The notes: generated by a model from the letters alone, not told the origin. 64,000 nt of DNA from Streptomyces sp. DI166 (GCF_900091315.1 NZ_FLSP01000004.1:105401-169400); one strand, 5' to 3'; counted from the stretch's first letter, positions 45,008-53,324 are shown. Program-made: numbers and translations.

Positions 45008-45805
45008 CTACTGCTTGTCGAAGCGCGGGGTGTCCTGCGGCTGCTGCTGGGGCTGGGACTGGCCGGTGCCGCCCTCGATGGCCTGCTGCTGCCCCGAGGT
45101 GCCCCCGGCCAGCTCCGCCTTCATGCGCTGAAGCTCCAGCTCTACATCCGTACCACCGGAGAGCCGGTCCAGCTCGGCCTGGATGTCGTCCTTGTGCATG
45201 CCGGACTGGTCGTCGAGGGCACCGGAGGCGAGCAGTTCGTCGATGGCGCCGGCGCGGGCCTGGAGCTGCGCGGTCTTGTCCTCGGCACGCTGGATCGCCA
45301 GGCCGACGTCGCCCATCTCCTCGGAGATGCCGGAGAACGCCTCGCCGATCCGGGTCTGCGCCTGGGCCGCGGTGTAGGTGGCCTTGATGGTCTCCTTCTT
45401 CGTACGGAAGGCGTCGACCTTGGCCTGGAGCCGCTGCGCCGCGAGGGTGAGCTTCTCCTCCTCGCCCTGGAGGGTGGCGTGCTGGGTCTCCAGGTCGGTC
45501 ACCTGCTGCTGGAGCGCGGCCCGCCGGGACAGCGCCTCGCGGGCCAGGTCCTCCCGGCCCAGCGCCAGCGCCTTGCGGCCCTGGTCCTCCAGCTTCGACG
45601 ACTGCGACTGGAGCTGGTTGAGCTGCAGCTCCAGGCGCTTGCGGCTGGTCGCCACGTCGGCGACACCGCGGCGCACCTTCTGGAGCAGTTCCAGCTGCTT
45701 CTGGTACGAGTAATCGAGGGTTTCGCGCGGGTCCTCGGCCCGGTCAAGGGCCTTGTTCGCCTTCGCGCGGAAGATCATCCCCATACGCTTCATGACACCG
45801 CTCAT
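45008..45805 (-). CDS. pspA: Phage-shock protein A / IM30 homologue
   Basis: A 265-residue ESCRT-III-like coiled-coil protein that binds the inner membrane and preserves it under stress. It starts MSGVMKRMGMIFRAKANKALDRAEDPRETLDYSYQKQLELL, typical of PspA, with helical hairpin to about 210 and a Gly/Gln-rich tail. ATG 45805 is chosen because AAGGGGG lies upstream and MKRMG follows; codons before it resemble leader sequence. Co-transcribed with pspAA. A candidate ECF-type promoter lies 200 bp upstream. Confidence 0.93.
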   Translation of the reverse strand: MSGVMKRMGMIFRAKANKALDRAEDPRETLDYSYQKQLELLQKVRRGVADVATSRKRLELQLNQLQSQSSKLEDQGRKALALGREDLAREALSRRAALQQQVTDLETQHATLQGEEEKLTLAAQRLQAKVDAFRTKKETIKATYTAAQAQTRIGEAFSGISEEMGDVGLAIQRAEDKTAQLQARAGAIDELLASGALDDQSGMHKDDIQAELDRLSGGTDVELELQRMKAELAGGTSGQQQAIEGGTGQSQPQQQPQDTPRFDKQ

Positions 45806-46011
45806 GGGCTTCGCGCGCCCCCTTCTGACGGACTCCAGCTCCAGCTCCTGCGACAGAACCCACAGTACGGGCCCTGCATCCATTACCGCACTGTTCGGGG
45901 ACGGATGCGCTCATCCCCAAGGACGACTGACGGCGTCCGGGCTCCGGCGTAAGGAGTAGGTGCTCCCCGGGGTTCCCCAAAACGCTGCCAACGTCCCCTC
46001 TGTCCCTTACA

Positions 46012-46038
46012 GGACGACTGGTGTTGCCGATTCGTTCC
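46012..46038 (-). promoter_or_regulatory. Candidate ECF-sigma-type promoter for pspA
   Basis: Reading leftward, GGAAC (46038-46034) and CGTCC (46016-46012) are 17 bp apart, resembling envelope-stress ECF promoters (for example sigma E). It would give a leader of about 200 nt to pspA. The 45806-46085 region also contains the start region of the DUF3043 gene and no other gene. Confidence 0.35.
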
Positions 46039-46085
46039 CCACCGGGCTGGGGTCCATGCGTGCGGACCCCGTACCCTTGGGTTTT

Positions 46086-46685
46086 GTGTTCCGTAGCCGT
46101 GCCAAGGAAGAGAAGGCATCGGTGGCCGACAAGGCGCCGGTGAACTTCTCCAAGCAGCCCCGCGACCCGCAGGCCCCGAAGGGCAGGCCCACGCCCAAGC
46201 GCAGTGAGGCCCAGTCCCAGCGCCGCAGCGTCGCCAATACGCCGACCACACGCAAGGAGGCGGCCAAGCGCGCCCGGGAGGAGCGCCGCCAGGTGCTGAC
46301 CCGGCAGCGCGAGGCACTGGCCAACGGCGACGAGCGGTACCTGCCCGTACGGGACAAGGGTCCGGTGCGCCGTTTCGCCCGTGACTTCATCGACTCGCGC
46401 TTCAACGTCGCGGAGTTCTTCCTCCCGCTGGCCGTGATCATCCTGGTGCTGAGCATCACGCCGTCGGTGGCCGTCAAGAACATCTCGCTGCTGCTGTGGC
46501 TCATCGTGATCGTGCTGATCGTGCTCGACTCGATCGTCACCGGCTTCCGGCTGAAGAAGCAGCTCAAGGAGCGCTACCCGGACGAGAACAAGCGCGGCGC
46601 GGTCGCCTACGCCATCATGCGCTCGCTCCAGATGCGCCGGCTCCGGCTGCCCAAGCCGCAGGTCAAGCGCGGGGAGCGGCCCTGA
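46086..46685 (+). CDS. DUF3043 membrane protein
   Basis: A 199-residue protein with a long basic, hydrophilic N-terminus (KEEKASVADKAPVNFSKQPRDP, TTRKEAAKRAREERRQVLTR), then two adjacent helices (NVAEFFLPLAVIILVLSITPS, ISLLLWLIVIVLIVLDSIVTGF) and a basic tail. This is the DUF3043 layout. The GTG at 46086 (VFRSRAKEEK) is the first sensible start. Its stop overlaps the methyltransferase start. Function unknown; it lies divergent from pspA. Confidence 0.85.
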   Translation: MFRSRAKEEKASVADKAPVNFSKQPRDPQAPKGRPTPKRSEAQSQRRSVANTPTTRKEAAKRAREERRQVLTRQREALANGDERYLPVRDKGPVRRFARDFIDSRFNVAEFFLPLAVIILVLSITPSVAVKNISLLLWLIVIVLIVLDSIVTGFRLKKQLKERYPDENKRGAVAYAIMRSLQMRRLRLPKPQVKRGERP

Positions 46686-47470
46686 GCACGACGCCGTTCT
46701 CCGGGGGCGCGGCGGATGCCTGGCTGAGCAAGCTGGGCGGACTGCGGGATGTCGTACGACAGGAGCTGGTGGCCCGGCAGCTCGACGAGCAGATAGCCGG
46801 GCGTTATCCGGTGGGGCGGCGGCTGCGCATCCTGGACGTGGGTATGGGCCAGGGCACGCAGGCGCTGCGGCTGGCGCGGGCCGGTCATCAGGTGACCGGC
46901 CTGGAGCAGGACGCGACGATGATCGCCGCGGCGCGGGAGTCGCTGGCGTGCGAGCCGGACGGCATCCGGGAGCGGATGCGGATCATCGAGGGCGACGGCC
47001 GGGACACCGGTGTGCACTTCCTGCCGGGCAGCTTCGACGTGGTGCTCTGCCACGGCGTACTGATGTACGTCGAGGAGCCCGATCCGCTGCTGGCGGGGCT
47101 GGCCCGGATGCTCGCCCCGGGCGGGCTGCTGTCGCTGCTGGTCCGCAACGGCGACGCGCTGGCGATGCGGCCCGGCCTGTCCGGCGACTGGGCCGGGGCG
47201 CTGGCCTCCTTCGACACCACCACCTACCGCAACCGCCTGGGCCTCGACGTCCGGGCGGACCGGCTGGCCACGCTGAAGGCGACGCTCGCCGGGATCGGCG
47301 CCCCGCTGCACACCTGGTACGGCGTGCGGGTGTTCACCGACACCGCGGCGGACGGCGCCGAGGTCCCCGCCGACCTGGAGAGTCTGCTGGCCGTGGAGGA
47401 GCGGGCGGGCCGCACGGACCCGTACCGCGGGATCGCGGCCCTGCTGCACCTGTGCGGGGTGCGGGGCTGA
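46682..47470 (+). CDS. Class I SAM-dependent methyltransferase (CTG start)
   Basis: A 262-residue methyltransferase. Motif I is LRILDVGMGQGTQALRLA (about 40-57), motif II acidic residue in VTGLEQDATMIAAA, then FDVVLCHGVLMYVEEPDPLLAGLARMLAPGG. The SmtA/CmoM-like fold has no defined substrate. No ATG, GTG or TTG lies in frame near the conserved start; CTG at 46682 overlaps the DUF3043 stop as CTGA and has GGGGAG five nt upstream, an ideal ribosome site. I therefore call a CTG start coupled to DUF3043. Confidence 0.82.
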   Translation: MSTTPFSGGAADAWLSKLGGLRDVVRQELVARQLDEQIAGRYPVGRRLRILDVGMGQGTQALRLARAGHQVTGLEQDATMIAAARESLACEPDGIRERMRIIEGDGRDTGVHFLPGSFDVVLCHGVLMYVEEPDPLLAGLARMLAPGGLLSLLVRNGDALAMRPGLSGDWAGALASFDTTTYRNRLGLDVRADRLATLKATLAGIGAPLHTWYGVRVFTDTAADGAEVPADLESLLAVEERAGRTDPYRGIAALLHLCGVRG

Positions 47471-47554
47471 GCCCATCGGCCGAGCCCCACCGGCCGAGCC
47501 CCATTCGGGCGTTCAGGGAAAGCCCGGCACCGGCTTCACGGCGAGACTCGGGGC

Positions 47555-48628
47555 ATGAACGCTTCCCGGGCCCGCACGCCGCTGTCCGCCGCCGCGCTGC
47601 TGTGCGCGGCGGCCCTGGTCTCCGGGTGCACCGGCTCCGGCCGGGACTCCGGTTCCGGGGCCGCGGCGCGTGCGACGACGACACAGGCGGGCGTACCCCG
47701 GGCGGCCAGTGACCTCCAGGAGGACTACCGGCGGGTGATCCGCGACGTCCTGCCGTCGGTCGTGCAGATCCAGGCCACCCAGGATCTGGGCTCGGGGGTG
47801 GTCTACGACGACAAGGGGCACATCGTCACCAACGCGCACGTGGTGGGCGACGAGAAGACCCTCCGGGTGACGACCGCCCACAGCGAGGACGCGCTGACCG
47901 CGCGGCTCGTGTACGCCTACCCCGAGCAGGACCTCGCGGTCATCAAGCTGGACGAGGTGCCGGACGGGCTGCGGGCCGCCGAGTTCGGGGACTCCTCGAA
48001 AGTGGACGTCGGCCAGGTCGTGCTGGCGATGGGCTCCCCGCTCGGCCTCTCCTCCAGCGTGACCGAGGGCATCGTCTCGGCGACCGGACGGACCGTCACC
48101 GGGGGCGGCTCCGGCGGCGATCCCGTCGCGACCATCCCCAACATGGTGCAGACCTCGGCCGCCATCAACCCCGGCAACAGCGGGGGCGCGCTGGTGAACC
48201 TGGACGGCGAGGTGATCGGCATCCCGACGCTGGGCGCCGTCGATCCCACCCTGGGCAAGGGCTCGGCGCCCGGGATCGGGTTCGCCATCCCGGCGTCGAC
48301 GGTGAGGACGGTCGCCGACCAGATCATCGAGAACGGCAGGGTGACCGACTCCGGCCGGGCGGCGCTGGGCATCACCGGACGGACGGTCGTGGACGCGGAC
48401 TACCGGCCGGTCGGTGTCGCCGTGGTGGCGGTCCGGGACGGCGGGGCGGCGGACGAGGCGGGCATCCGGCCCGGGGACGTCATCACCGGGTTGGGTGACA
48501 CCGACATCACCACCATCACCTCGCTCTCCGAGGCACTGGCGGGACGGGAGCCGGGCGAGCGGACGACGGTGACGTTCCTGCGCGACGACAGCGAGGAGAA
48601 GGCGGACGTGACACTGGGCGAGCAGTGA
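47555..48628 (+). CDS. HtrA/DegP-like trypsin-family lipoprotein protease with PDZ domain
   Basis: A 357-residue exported serine protease. The signal ends in lipobox LVSGC (Cys25). The catalytic triad is His95 in IVTNAHVVGD, Asp126 in YPEQDLAVIKLD and Ser209 in INPGNSGGALVN. One PDZ domain (about 265-350) has VAVVAVRDGGAADEAGIRPGDVITGLG. It degrades or refolds damaged exported proteins, as S1C family members do. The position after an envelope-stress neighbourhood fits. A strong terminator hairpin overlaps the stop. Confidence 0.94.
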   Translation: MNASRARTPLSAAALLCAAALVSGCTGSGRDSGSGAAARATTTQAGVPRAASDLQEDYRRVIRDVLPSVVQIQATQDLGSGVVYDDKGHIVTNAHVVGDEKTLRVTTAHSEDALTARLVYAYPEQDLAVIKLDEVPDGLRAAEFGDSSKVDVGQVVLAMGSPLGLSSSVTEGIVSATGRTVTGGGSGGDPVATIPNMVQTSAAINPGNSGGALVNLDGEVIGIPTLGAVDPTLGKGSAPGIGFAIPASTVRTVADQIIENGRVTDSGRAALGITGRTVVDADYRPVGVAVVAVRDGGAADEAGIRPGDVITGLGDTDITTITSLSEALAGREPGERTTVTFLRDDSEEKADVTLGEQ

Positions 48629-48672
48629 GCAGGGGCGCCGGTACGGGAGTACGTACCGGCGCCCCTGCTCAC
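48625..48672 (+). terminator. 20-bp-stem terminator overlapping the protease stop codon
   Basis: The stem runs 48625-48644 against 48653-48672 (GTGAGCAGGGGCGCCGGTAC with its exact complement) around an 8-nt loop. The left arm includes the TGA stop. It also ends 17 nt before the convergent small gene at 48689, so it serves both strands. Confidence 0.9.
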
Positions 48673-48688
48673 TTCTGCTGTGCTGCGC

Positions 48689-48898
48689 CTACTCGTCGGC
48701 GTGCAGGCTCATGGGGCCGTAGATCTCGGTGGTGTCCTCGAACAGCCGTACCTGGTCCACGCCTCCGGCGAGCAGGTCCTTCCACACCTCACCGATCCAG
48801 GACTCGGCGTCGCCCTGCGTCGAGAACTCCTCGGGCTCCACCGCGGGCGCGGTCTCGGTCCCGTCGGACTTCTCGAACCGCCACGTCCATGTCGCCAT
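48689..48898 (-). CDS. Small conserved hypothetical protein
   Basis: A 69-residue acidic soluble protein: MATWTWRFEKSDGTETAPAV, then FSTQGDAESWIGEVWKDLLAGGVDQVRLFEDTTEIYGPMSL. The pattern of aromatic residues and alternating strands looks like a small folded domain conserved in actinobacteria by recollection. The ATG at 48898 has GGGGAGGC about 7 nt upstream. Divergent from cobU. Function unknown. Confidence 0.75.
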   Translation of the reverse strand: MATWTWRFEKSDGTETAPAVEPEEFSTQGDAESWIGEVWKDLLAGGVDQVRLFEDTTEIYGPMSLHADE

Positions 48899-48989
48899 GC
48901 ATGCCTCCCCTGGGTGAGCACTGGTGCTGGTCAGCCTATAGGTGGGTGCCCGCAGCGCACGTCATGGCGTCAACAGTGAAAATCATGGT

Positions 48990-50192
48990 GTGGAACTGAC
49001 ATTGCTGGGCACCGGTGCCCCCGCGGGCCTCCCCCGCCCCGACTGCCCCTGCGCGGCGTGCGCGACCGCCCTCGGTCCGGACGCCCGGGCGGCGACCGCG
49101 CTGCTCGTGGACGGGGCGCTGCTGCTGGACCTGACGCCCGGTGCCGCGTTCGCGGCGGCGCGGGCGGGCAAGTCCCTGGGCGGCGTACGGCAGGTGCTGC
49201 TCTCGCACCCGCACGACGGACCGGCCGTCGAGGTGCCCGCCGGACTCCCCGCCCCCGGACGGGTGCCGGACGGACGGGAGTTGACGCAGCTGACGGGGCA
49301 CCGGGTGCGGGCGCTGGCGATGGACGCGGGCGGCACCGGGTACGCGGTGACCGGGCCCGGCGGACAGCGGCTGCTGTATCTGCCGCCCGGGAGCGCCCCG
49401 GCCGGGATCGAGGACGGCGGCATCGGTACGTACGACATGGTCGTCGCCGATGTGATGGGGCGGCCGGACGCGCTGGCGCGGCTCAGGGCGGTGGGGGCGA
49501 TCACGCCGACGACGGATGTCGTCGCCGTCCACCTGGACCACGACGTGCCGCCGGGCGCGGAGTTGCGCCGCCGCCTGGCGTCCCTGGGGGCGCGGGCGGT
49601 ACCGGACGGGGCGACGCTGATGGTCGGGGCGTACGAGGAGGTGCCGGACGTGCCGCGGCGGACGCTGGTGCTGGGCGGCGCCCGGTCGGGGAAGTCGGTG
49701 GAGGCGGAGCGGCGCCTGGAGGCGTTCCCGGACGTGCTGTACGTGGCGACGGGCGGGCAGCGCGGCGGGGACACCGAGTGGGCGGCGCGGGTGGCGGTGC
49801 ACCGGGACCGGCGGCCGGGGTCGTGGCGTACGGAGGAGACGTGCGACCTGGTGCCGCTGCTGGCCGAGGACGGGCCGCCGCTGCTGATCGACTGTCTGTC
49901 GCTGTGGCTGACGGACGCGATGGACGCGGTCGGGGCGTGGGACGACGCGATGTGGGCGGACGGCGGGGAGAAGGCGCTGCGGGAGCGGGTGCGCGAACTG
50001 ACCGAGGCGGTGCGGGTGACGCGGCGGACCGTGGTGGCGGTGTCCAACGAGGTCGGTTCGGGGATCGTGCCGGCGACCGCGTCGGGGCGGCGGTACCGGG
50101 ACGAACTGGGGCGGCTGAACACGGCGTTCGCGGCGGAGTGCGAGCACGTGCTGCTGGTGGTGGCGGGGCAGGCGCTGGTGCTGCGGGGATGA
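48990..50192 (+). CDS. cobU: Bifunctional adenosylcobinamide kinase/guanylyltransferase with N-terminal MBL-like domain
   Basis: A 400-residue fusion. The C-terminal half (about 225-400) is CobU/CobP: Walker A RTLVLGGARSGKSVEAE, YVATGGQRGGDTEWAARVAVHRDRRPGSW with the guanylylated His, LLIDCLSLWLTDAM, VVAVSNEVGSGIVPATASGRRYRDELG. It phosphorylates adenosylcobinamide and adds GMP. The first 220 residues look like a metallo-beta-lactamase/PhnP-type fold (LTLLGTGAPAGLPRPDCPCAAC), but the HxHxDH motif is degenerate (LSHPHDGPAV). The GTG at 48990 is chosen because ELTLLGTGAP is a natural first strand. Confidence 0.92.
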   Translation: MELTLLGTGAPAGLPRPDCPCAACATALGPDARAATALLVDGALLLDLTPGAAFAAARAGKSLGGVRQVLLSHPHDGPAVEVPAGLPAPGRVPDGRELTQLTGHRVRALAMDAGGTGYAVTGPGGQRLLYLPPGSAPAGIEDGGIGTYDMVVADVMGRPDALARLRAVGAITPTTDVVAVHLDHDVPPGAELRRRLASLGARAVPDGATLMVGAYEEVPDVPRRTLVLGGARSGKSVEAERRLEAFPDVLYVATGGQRGGDTEWAARVAVHRDRRPGSWRTEETCDLVPLLAEDGPPLLIDCLSLWLTDAMDAVGAWDDAMWADGGEKALRERVRELTEAVRVTRRTVVAVSNEVGSGIVPATASGRRYRDELGRLNTAFAAECEHVLLVVAGQALVLRG

Positions 50193-50220
50193 GGGGGCTA
50201 CGCGGGGATGAGGGGGCTAC
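50183..50220. repeat. 19-bp tandem duplication between convergent stop codons
   Basis: GCGGGGATGAGGGGGCTAC occurs twice head to tail (50183-50201 and 50202-50220). The first copy holds the cobU TGA; the second holds the TAG (as CTA) of the convergent methyltransferase, and the first copy carries the same CTA. Confidence 0.9.
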
Positions 50221-50993
50221 GCGGTGCCTTCCTTGCGGGCGATGACCCGGTAGGTGCCCGCGAAGGCGGTGTGGCGCAGCAGCGGGTACCGGATGTGCTG
50301 GGTGGTTCTGACGACCGTGCAGGAGCGGGAGTGCAGTTCCGCGCGGAGGTTCTCCAGCGGCAGCAGGTGCGCGTGGCGGGGTTGCGGCCGGGGCTGCCAC
50401 CAGCGGCCGAGGAGCCGGGCGGGCCGGCTGTGCGGGTCGGGGAGTTCCAGCAGGAGGTGGCCGCCGGGGCGCAGGGCGGCGAGGGCGGCCTTGAGGAGTT
50501 CCCGGGGGTCGGTGGTGTGCGACAGGTGGTGCAGGACGCTGACCACGTCGTAGCGGGCGCGCAGCCGGGCCGCCAGGTGGGGGTTGGTCGGATCGCCCGT
50601 GTACGCCTCCTCCAGATGGCCCGCGGCCAGGGCCTTTTCGAGGCGGGAGGCGGGGTCGACGCCGTCGAAGGCGGTGTACGGGAAGAGTTCCTTCGCCGCC
50701 GCCGGGAACGCCGCGTCTCCGGTGCCGATGTCCAGCCAGCTCTCCGGTTCCGGGAAGGGCAGCATCGCGCGGGCCGTGGCCCTCAGGTCCCGGCGGCCGG
50801 GCCGGTACGGGGGGCGGCCGGGGCTGGCCGGGCAGGGGTTCTGGAAGGCGTGGGCGCAGTCGTGGCACTCGGTCAGGGGGAGCAGGGTGCGCAGGCGCTT
50901 GGAGCCGCACCAGGGGCAGTCGTCGCGGCGGGGGGTGTGGGCGGGGCCGGTGGGCTCGGTGGGTTCGGTGGGTTCGGCGAGGTGGGCGGACAT
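50217..50993 (-). CDS. Class I methyltransferase with N-terminal zinc ribbon
   Basis: A 258-residue protein. The N-terminus has two Cys pairs (DDCPWCGSKR and TECHDCAHAFQ), then a methyltransferase domain with motif I WLDIGTGDAAFPAAAKEL, FDGVDPASRLEKAL, VVSVLHHLSHTTDPRELLKAALAALRPGGHLLLELPD. Zinc-ribbon plus Methyltransf_23 proteins often act on nucleotide sugars or cell-envelope glycans. ATG 50993 is chosen; the first residues repeat EPTEPTEPTGP from a 9-nt tandem repeat. It sits between cobU and cobT on the opposite strand; a corrinoid substrate is not indicated. Confidence 0.85.
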   Translation of the reverse strand: MSAHLAEPTEPTEPTGPAHTPRRDDCPWCGSKRLRTLLPLTECHDCAHAFQNPCPASPGRPPYRPGRRDLRATARAMLPFPEPESWLDIGTGDAAFPAAAKELFPYTAFDGVDPASRLEKALAAGHLEEAYTGDPTNPHLAARLRARYDVVSVLHHLSHTTDPRELLKAALAALRPGGHLLLELPDPHSRPARLLGRWWQPRPQPRHAHLLPLENLRAELHSRSCTVVRTTQHIRYPLLRHTAFAGTYRVIARKEGTA

Positions 50994-51160
50994 GGGCGAC
51001 TCCGGGCGCGAGGGGCGTACGACAATCCGCAGCAAAACGGAACGTATGGGATCACGATCTTGGGTGCAACGACGCCGCCCCGGAGCCGGGGTGACGTGGC
51101 GGGGTGTCCCGTGCCGATCTGGCGCCGTTCCGTTCGACCGGTGCCGGTACTGTTCGGCGA

Positions 51161-52231
51161 ATGAGCTCGCTTAATCTCGACGACTTCACCGATCTGATCG
51201 AGCGCCCCGACAGCAAGGTGCGCCGCGACGCGGAGGCGCGCCGGGAGCGCCAGATCGTGCCGCCCGGATCGCTGGGACGCCTCGACGACCTGGGTGAGTG
51301 GCTGGCGGCCGCGCAGGGTGCCGTGCCGGTGCGGCCGGTGGAACGGCCGCGGGTTCTGCTCTTCGCCGGTGACCACGGGATCGCCGAACTGGGGGTCTCG
51401 CGGCGGCCGGCCGGCGGCGCGGGGCAGTTGGTGCGGGACATCCTGGAGGGCGGCCGACCGGTGTCCGTGCTGGCGCGGCAGCTCGGCGTGCCGGTGCGGG
51501 TCGTGGACATGTCCCTGGACTGCGACCCCGACTCACTGCCCGAGACGGTCGTACGGCACCGGGTGCGGCGAGGCAGCGGCCGGATCGACATCGAGGACGC
51601 GCTGACCCTTGAGGAGGCGGAGGCGGCGTTCCGGACCGGGGTCGCCCTCGCCGACGAGGAGGCCGACTCCGGGACCGACCTTGTCGTGCTCGGTGATGTG
51701 AGCGTGGGCGGTACGACGGTGGCGGGTGTGCTGGTCGCCGCGCTGTGCGGGACCGACGCGTCCGTGGTGACCGGGCGGGGTGGGCTGGCCATCGACGATC
51801 TGGCCTGGATGCGCAAGTGTGCGGCGATCCGGGACGCGTTGCGGCGGGCGCGGCCGGTGCTCGGGGATCAGTTGCAGTTGCTGGCGACGGTGGGCGGGGC
51901 GGACTTCGCCGCGCTCACCGGGTTCCTGTTGCAGAGCGCGGTGCGGAAGGTGCCGGTGCTGCTGGACGGGGTTGTCGTGGCGGCGTGTGCGCTGGTCGGG
52001 CAGCGGGTTGCCTTCCGGGCGCCGGACTGGTGGCTGGCGGCGCACGACAGTGGGGAGCCGGGGCAGGCGAAGGCGCTGGACCGGATGGCGTTGGAGCCGC
52101 TGCTGGCGCAGGGGGTGAAGGTCGGCGAGGGGGCCGGGGGGTTGTTGGCGCTGCCGCTGGTGCGGGCGGCTGCCGCGTTGGCGGCGGAGCTGCCGGAGGT
52201 CTCCGACGGGTCGGCCAAGCCGGAGGACTGA
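51161..52231 (+). CDS. cobT: Nicotinate-nucleotide--dimethylbenzimidazole phosphoribosyltransferase
   Basis: A 356-residue enzyme forming alpha-ribazole phosphate from dimethylbenzimidazole and nicotinate mononucleotide for the lower loop of cobalamin. Conserved parts are PPGSLGRLDDLGEWLA, VLLFAGDHGIAELGVS, VLGDVSVGGTTVAGV, GGADFAALTGFLLQ and KVGEGAGGLLALPL with the catalytic Glu. The ATG at 51161 has no ribosome site; TACTGT lies 7 nt upstream, so the message is probably leaderless. No cobalamin riboswitch was recognised upstream. Confidence 0.94.
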   Translation: MSSLNLDDFTDLIERPDSKVRRDAEARRERQIVPPGSLGRLDDLGEWLAAAQGAVPVRPVERPRVLLFAGDHGIAELGVSRRPAGGAGQLVRDILEGGRPVSVLARQLGVPVRVVDMSLDCDPDSLPETVVRHRVRRGSGRIDIEDALTLEEAEAAFRTGVALADEEADSGTDLVVLGDVSVGGTTVAGVLVAALCGTDASVVTGRGGLAIDDLAWMRKCAAIRDALRRARPVLGDQLQLLATVGGADFAALTGFLLQSAVRKVPVLLDGVVVAACALVGQRVAFRAPDWWLAAHDSGEPGQAKALDRMALEPLLAQGVKVGEGAGGLLALPLVRAAAALAAELPEVSDGSAKPED

Positions 52232-52278
52232 CCCGGGGTTCCGGTGGGTGCCGCCGGCCGGTGGTGCCGTGGCGGCGG

Positions 52279-52580
52279 GTGCCGCTCGCCGGCGCTCGCG
52301 GGGTGCCTCCCCCAGAGGGGGGACCCCCAGCCCACCCGTGCCGCCCTGCGGCACGACTGCCGGCAGCTACGGCGGCATGGGGCTGCCCGCGGCTACGGCG
52401 GCATGGCTGCCTGCAGTCAAACGCCAGCACGCCGCTGCATGGGTGGGCGCCGCCCTGCGGCACGACTGCCCGCAGCTACGTGGATACGGCGGTGCCGTCT
52501 GCTTGGGTGGGCGCCGCCTCGGCGGCACGACTGCCCGCAGCTATGCGGATACGGCGGCACGAATGGGCCCGCGGCTGGGA
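52279..52580. repeat. GC-rich intergenic repeat block, copy B
   Basis: Holds the same 24-bp core as copy A (52307-52330) followed by related arms around CCGCCCTGCGGCACG. A 64-bp unit beginning GGGTGGGCGCCGCC repeats at 52441 and 52505, and CTGCCCGCAGCTA occurs in both. It occupies nearly all of the 52232-52583 gap between the convergent cobT and membrane-protein genes. Not a CRISPR: units differ, overlap and lack unique spacers. Confidence 0.85.
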
Positions 52581-52583
52581 TGG

Positions 52584-53324
52584 CTACGGCATGTCTGGTT
52601 TGCCGCCCAGCCAGTCCTGGAGTTTTTGCATGGGGACTGTCCATCGGCGGTCGTGGTGGTAGGCGCGGAGCATGGCTCGGGCTCGGGCTCTGGGGCGGTT
52701 TTTGTAGAAGCGGCGGGACCACGGAGTGTCGGGGCGGGCCAGGCGGATCGCGGCGATCAGGGCCAGGAACGGGATCACCACACCGAAGACCGCCATCTTC
52801 GCCTTGCCCTTCGCCAGGGCGATCAGGGAGAACAGGAAGCTGGTCGCCACCGTCCAGATGACCGTGCCGCGGTCCTGGAGTTCGTCCTCGTCGAGGTCGT
52901 TGACGCCGAACGGGGAGAAGCCGGACAGGACCAGGCCCACCAGCGCCGCCGTGAGGATGACCATCTCCACGCTCTGGCGGCCCTCCTCCGTCCAGTACAC
53001 GTCGGCCAGGTGCAGGATCAGCGCGAACTCGTCCAGGACCAGTCCCGCGCCGATCCCGAACACCACCGCGAACACGGCCGACCCGAACCCGTGCCGACTG
53101 CTCGCCACGGCACCGAAGCCGCCGATCACGGTGAGGATGACCCCGGGCACGACGTGATGAATGTGCACCCCGCCCGCGCTGACGTTGCCGAAAGGGCCCC
53201 GGCCCGCGCGGATGAGGCGGGTGATGAGCCGGGTGACGAGGAAGGTCACGACGAAGGCGGTCAGGGCGAGCAGAAGGGGCAGTTTGCCCGGTTCGATGAT
53301 GTTGCGATGCAGCCATTGCCCCAT
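52584..53324 (-). CDS. Integral membrane protein with HIHH motif
   Basis: A 246-residue protein with about six helices: LPLLLALTAFVVTFLVTRLI, VPGVILTVIGGFGAVA, GFGSAVFAVVFGIGAGLVLDEFALILHL, SVEMVILTAALVGLVL and others. A GGVHIHHVVPG loop (about 52-62) could bind metal, and YWTEEGRQSVE follows. The tail is basic (RRFYKNRPRARARAML). ATG 53324 is chosen because upstream codons overlap cobS. Function unknown; the HIHHxVPG pattern is seen in actinobacterial homologues by recollection. Divergent from cobS. Confidence 0.82.
   Translation of the reverse strand: MGQWLHRNIIEPGKLPLLLALTAFVVTFLVTRLITRLIRAGRGPFGNVSAGGVHIHHVVPGVILTVIGGFGAVASSRHGFGSAVFAVVFGIGAGLVLDEFALILHLADVYWTEEGRQSVEMVILTAALVGLVLSGFSPFGVNDLDEDELQDRGTVIWTVATSFLFSLIALAKGKAKMAVFGVVIPFLALIAAIRLARPDTPWSRRFYKNRPRARARAMLRAYHHDRRWTVPMQKLQDWLGGKPDMP

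Noticed and set aside
49200..49260. Active metallo-beta-lactamase site in the CobU fusion
   Set aside because: The metal-binding motif is degenerate (HPHDGP), so hydrolase activity is not claimed.
50994..51160. Possible cobalamin riboswitch for cobT or its neighbours
   Set aside because: No B12-box-like sequence was recognised, and cobT looks leaderless.
52441..52580. Tandem units considered as a CRISPR array
   Set aside because: Only two imperfect units with similar, not unique, spacers and no cas genes.
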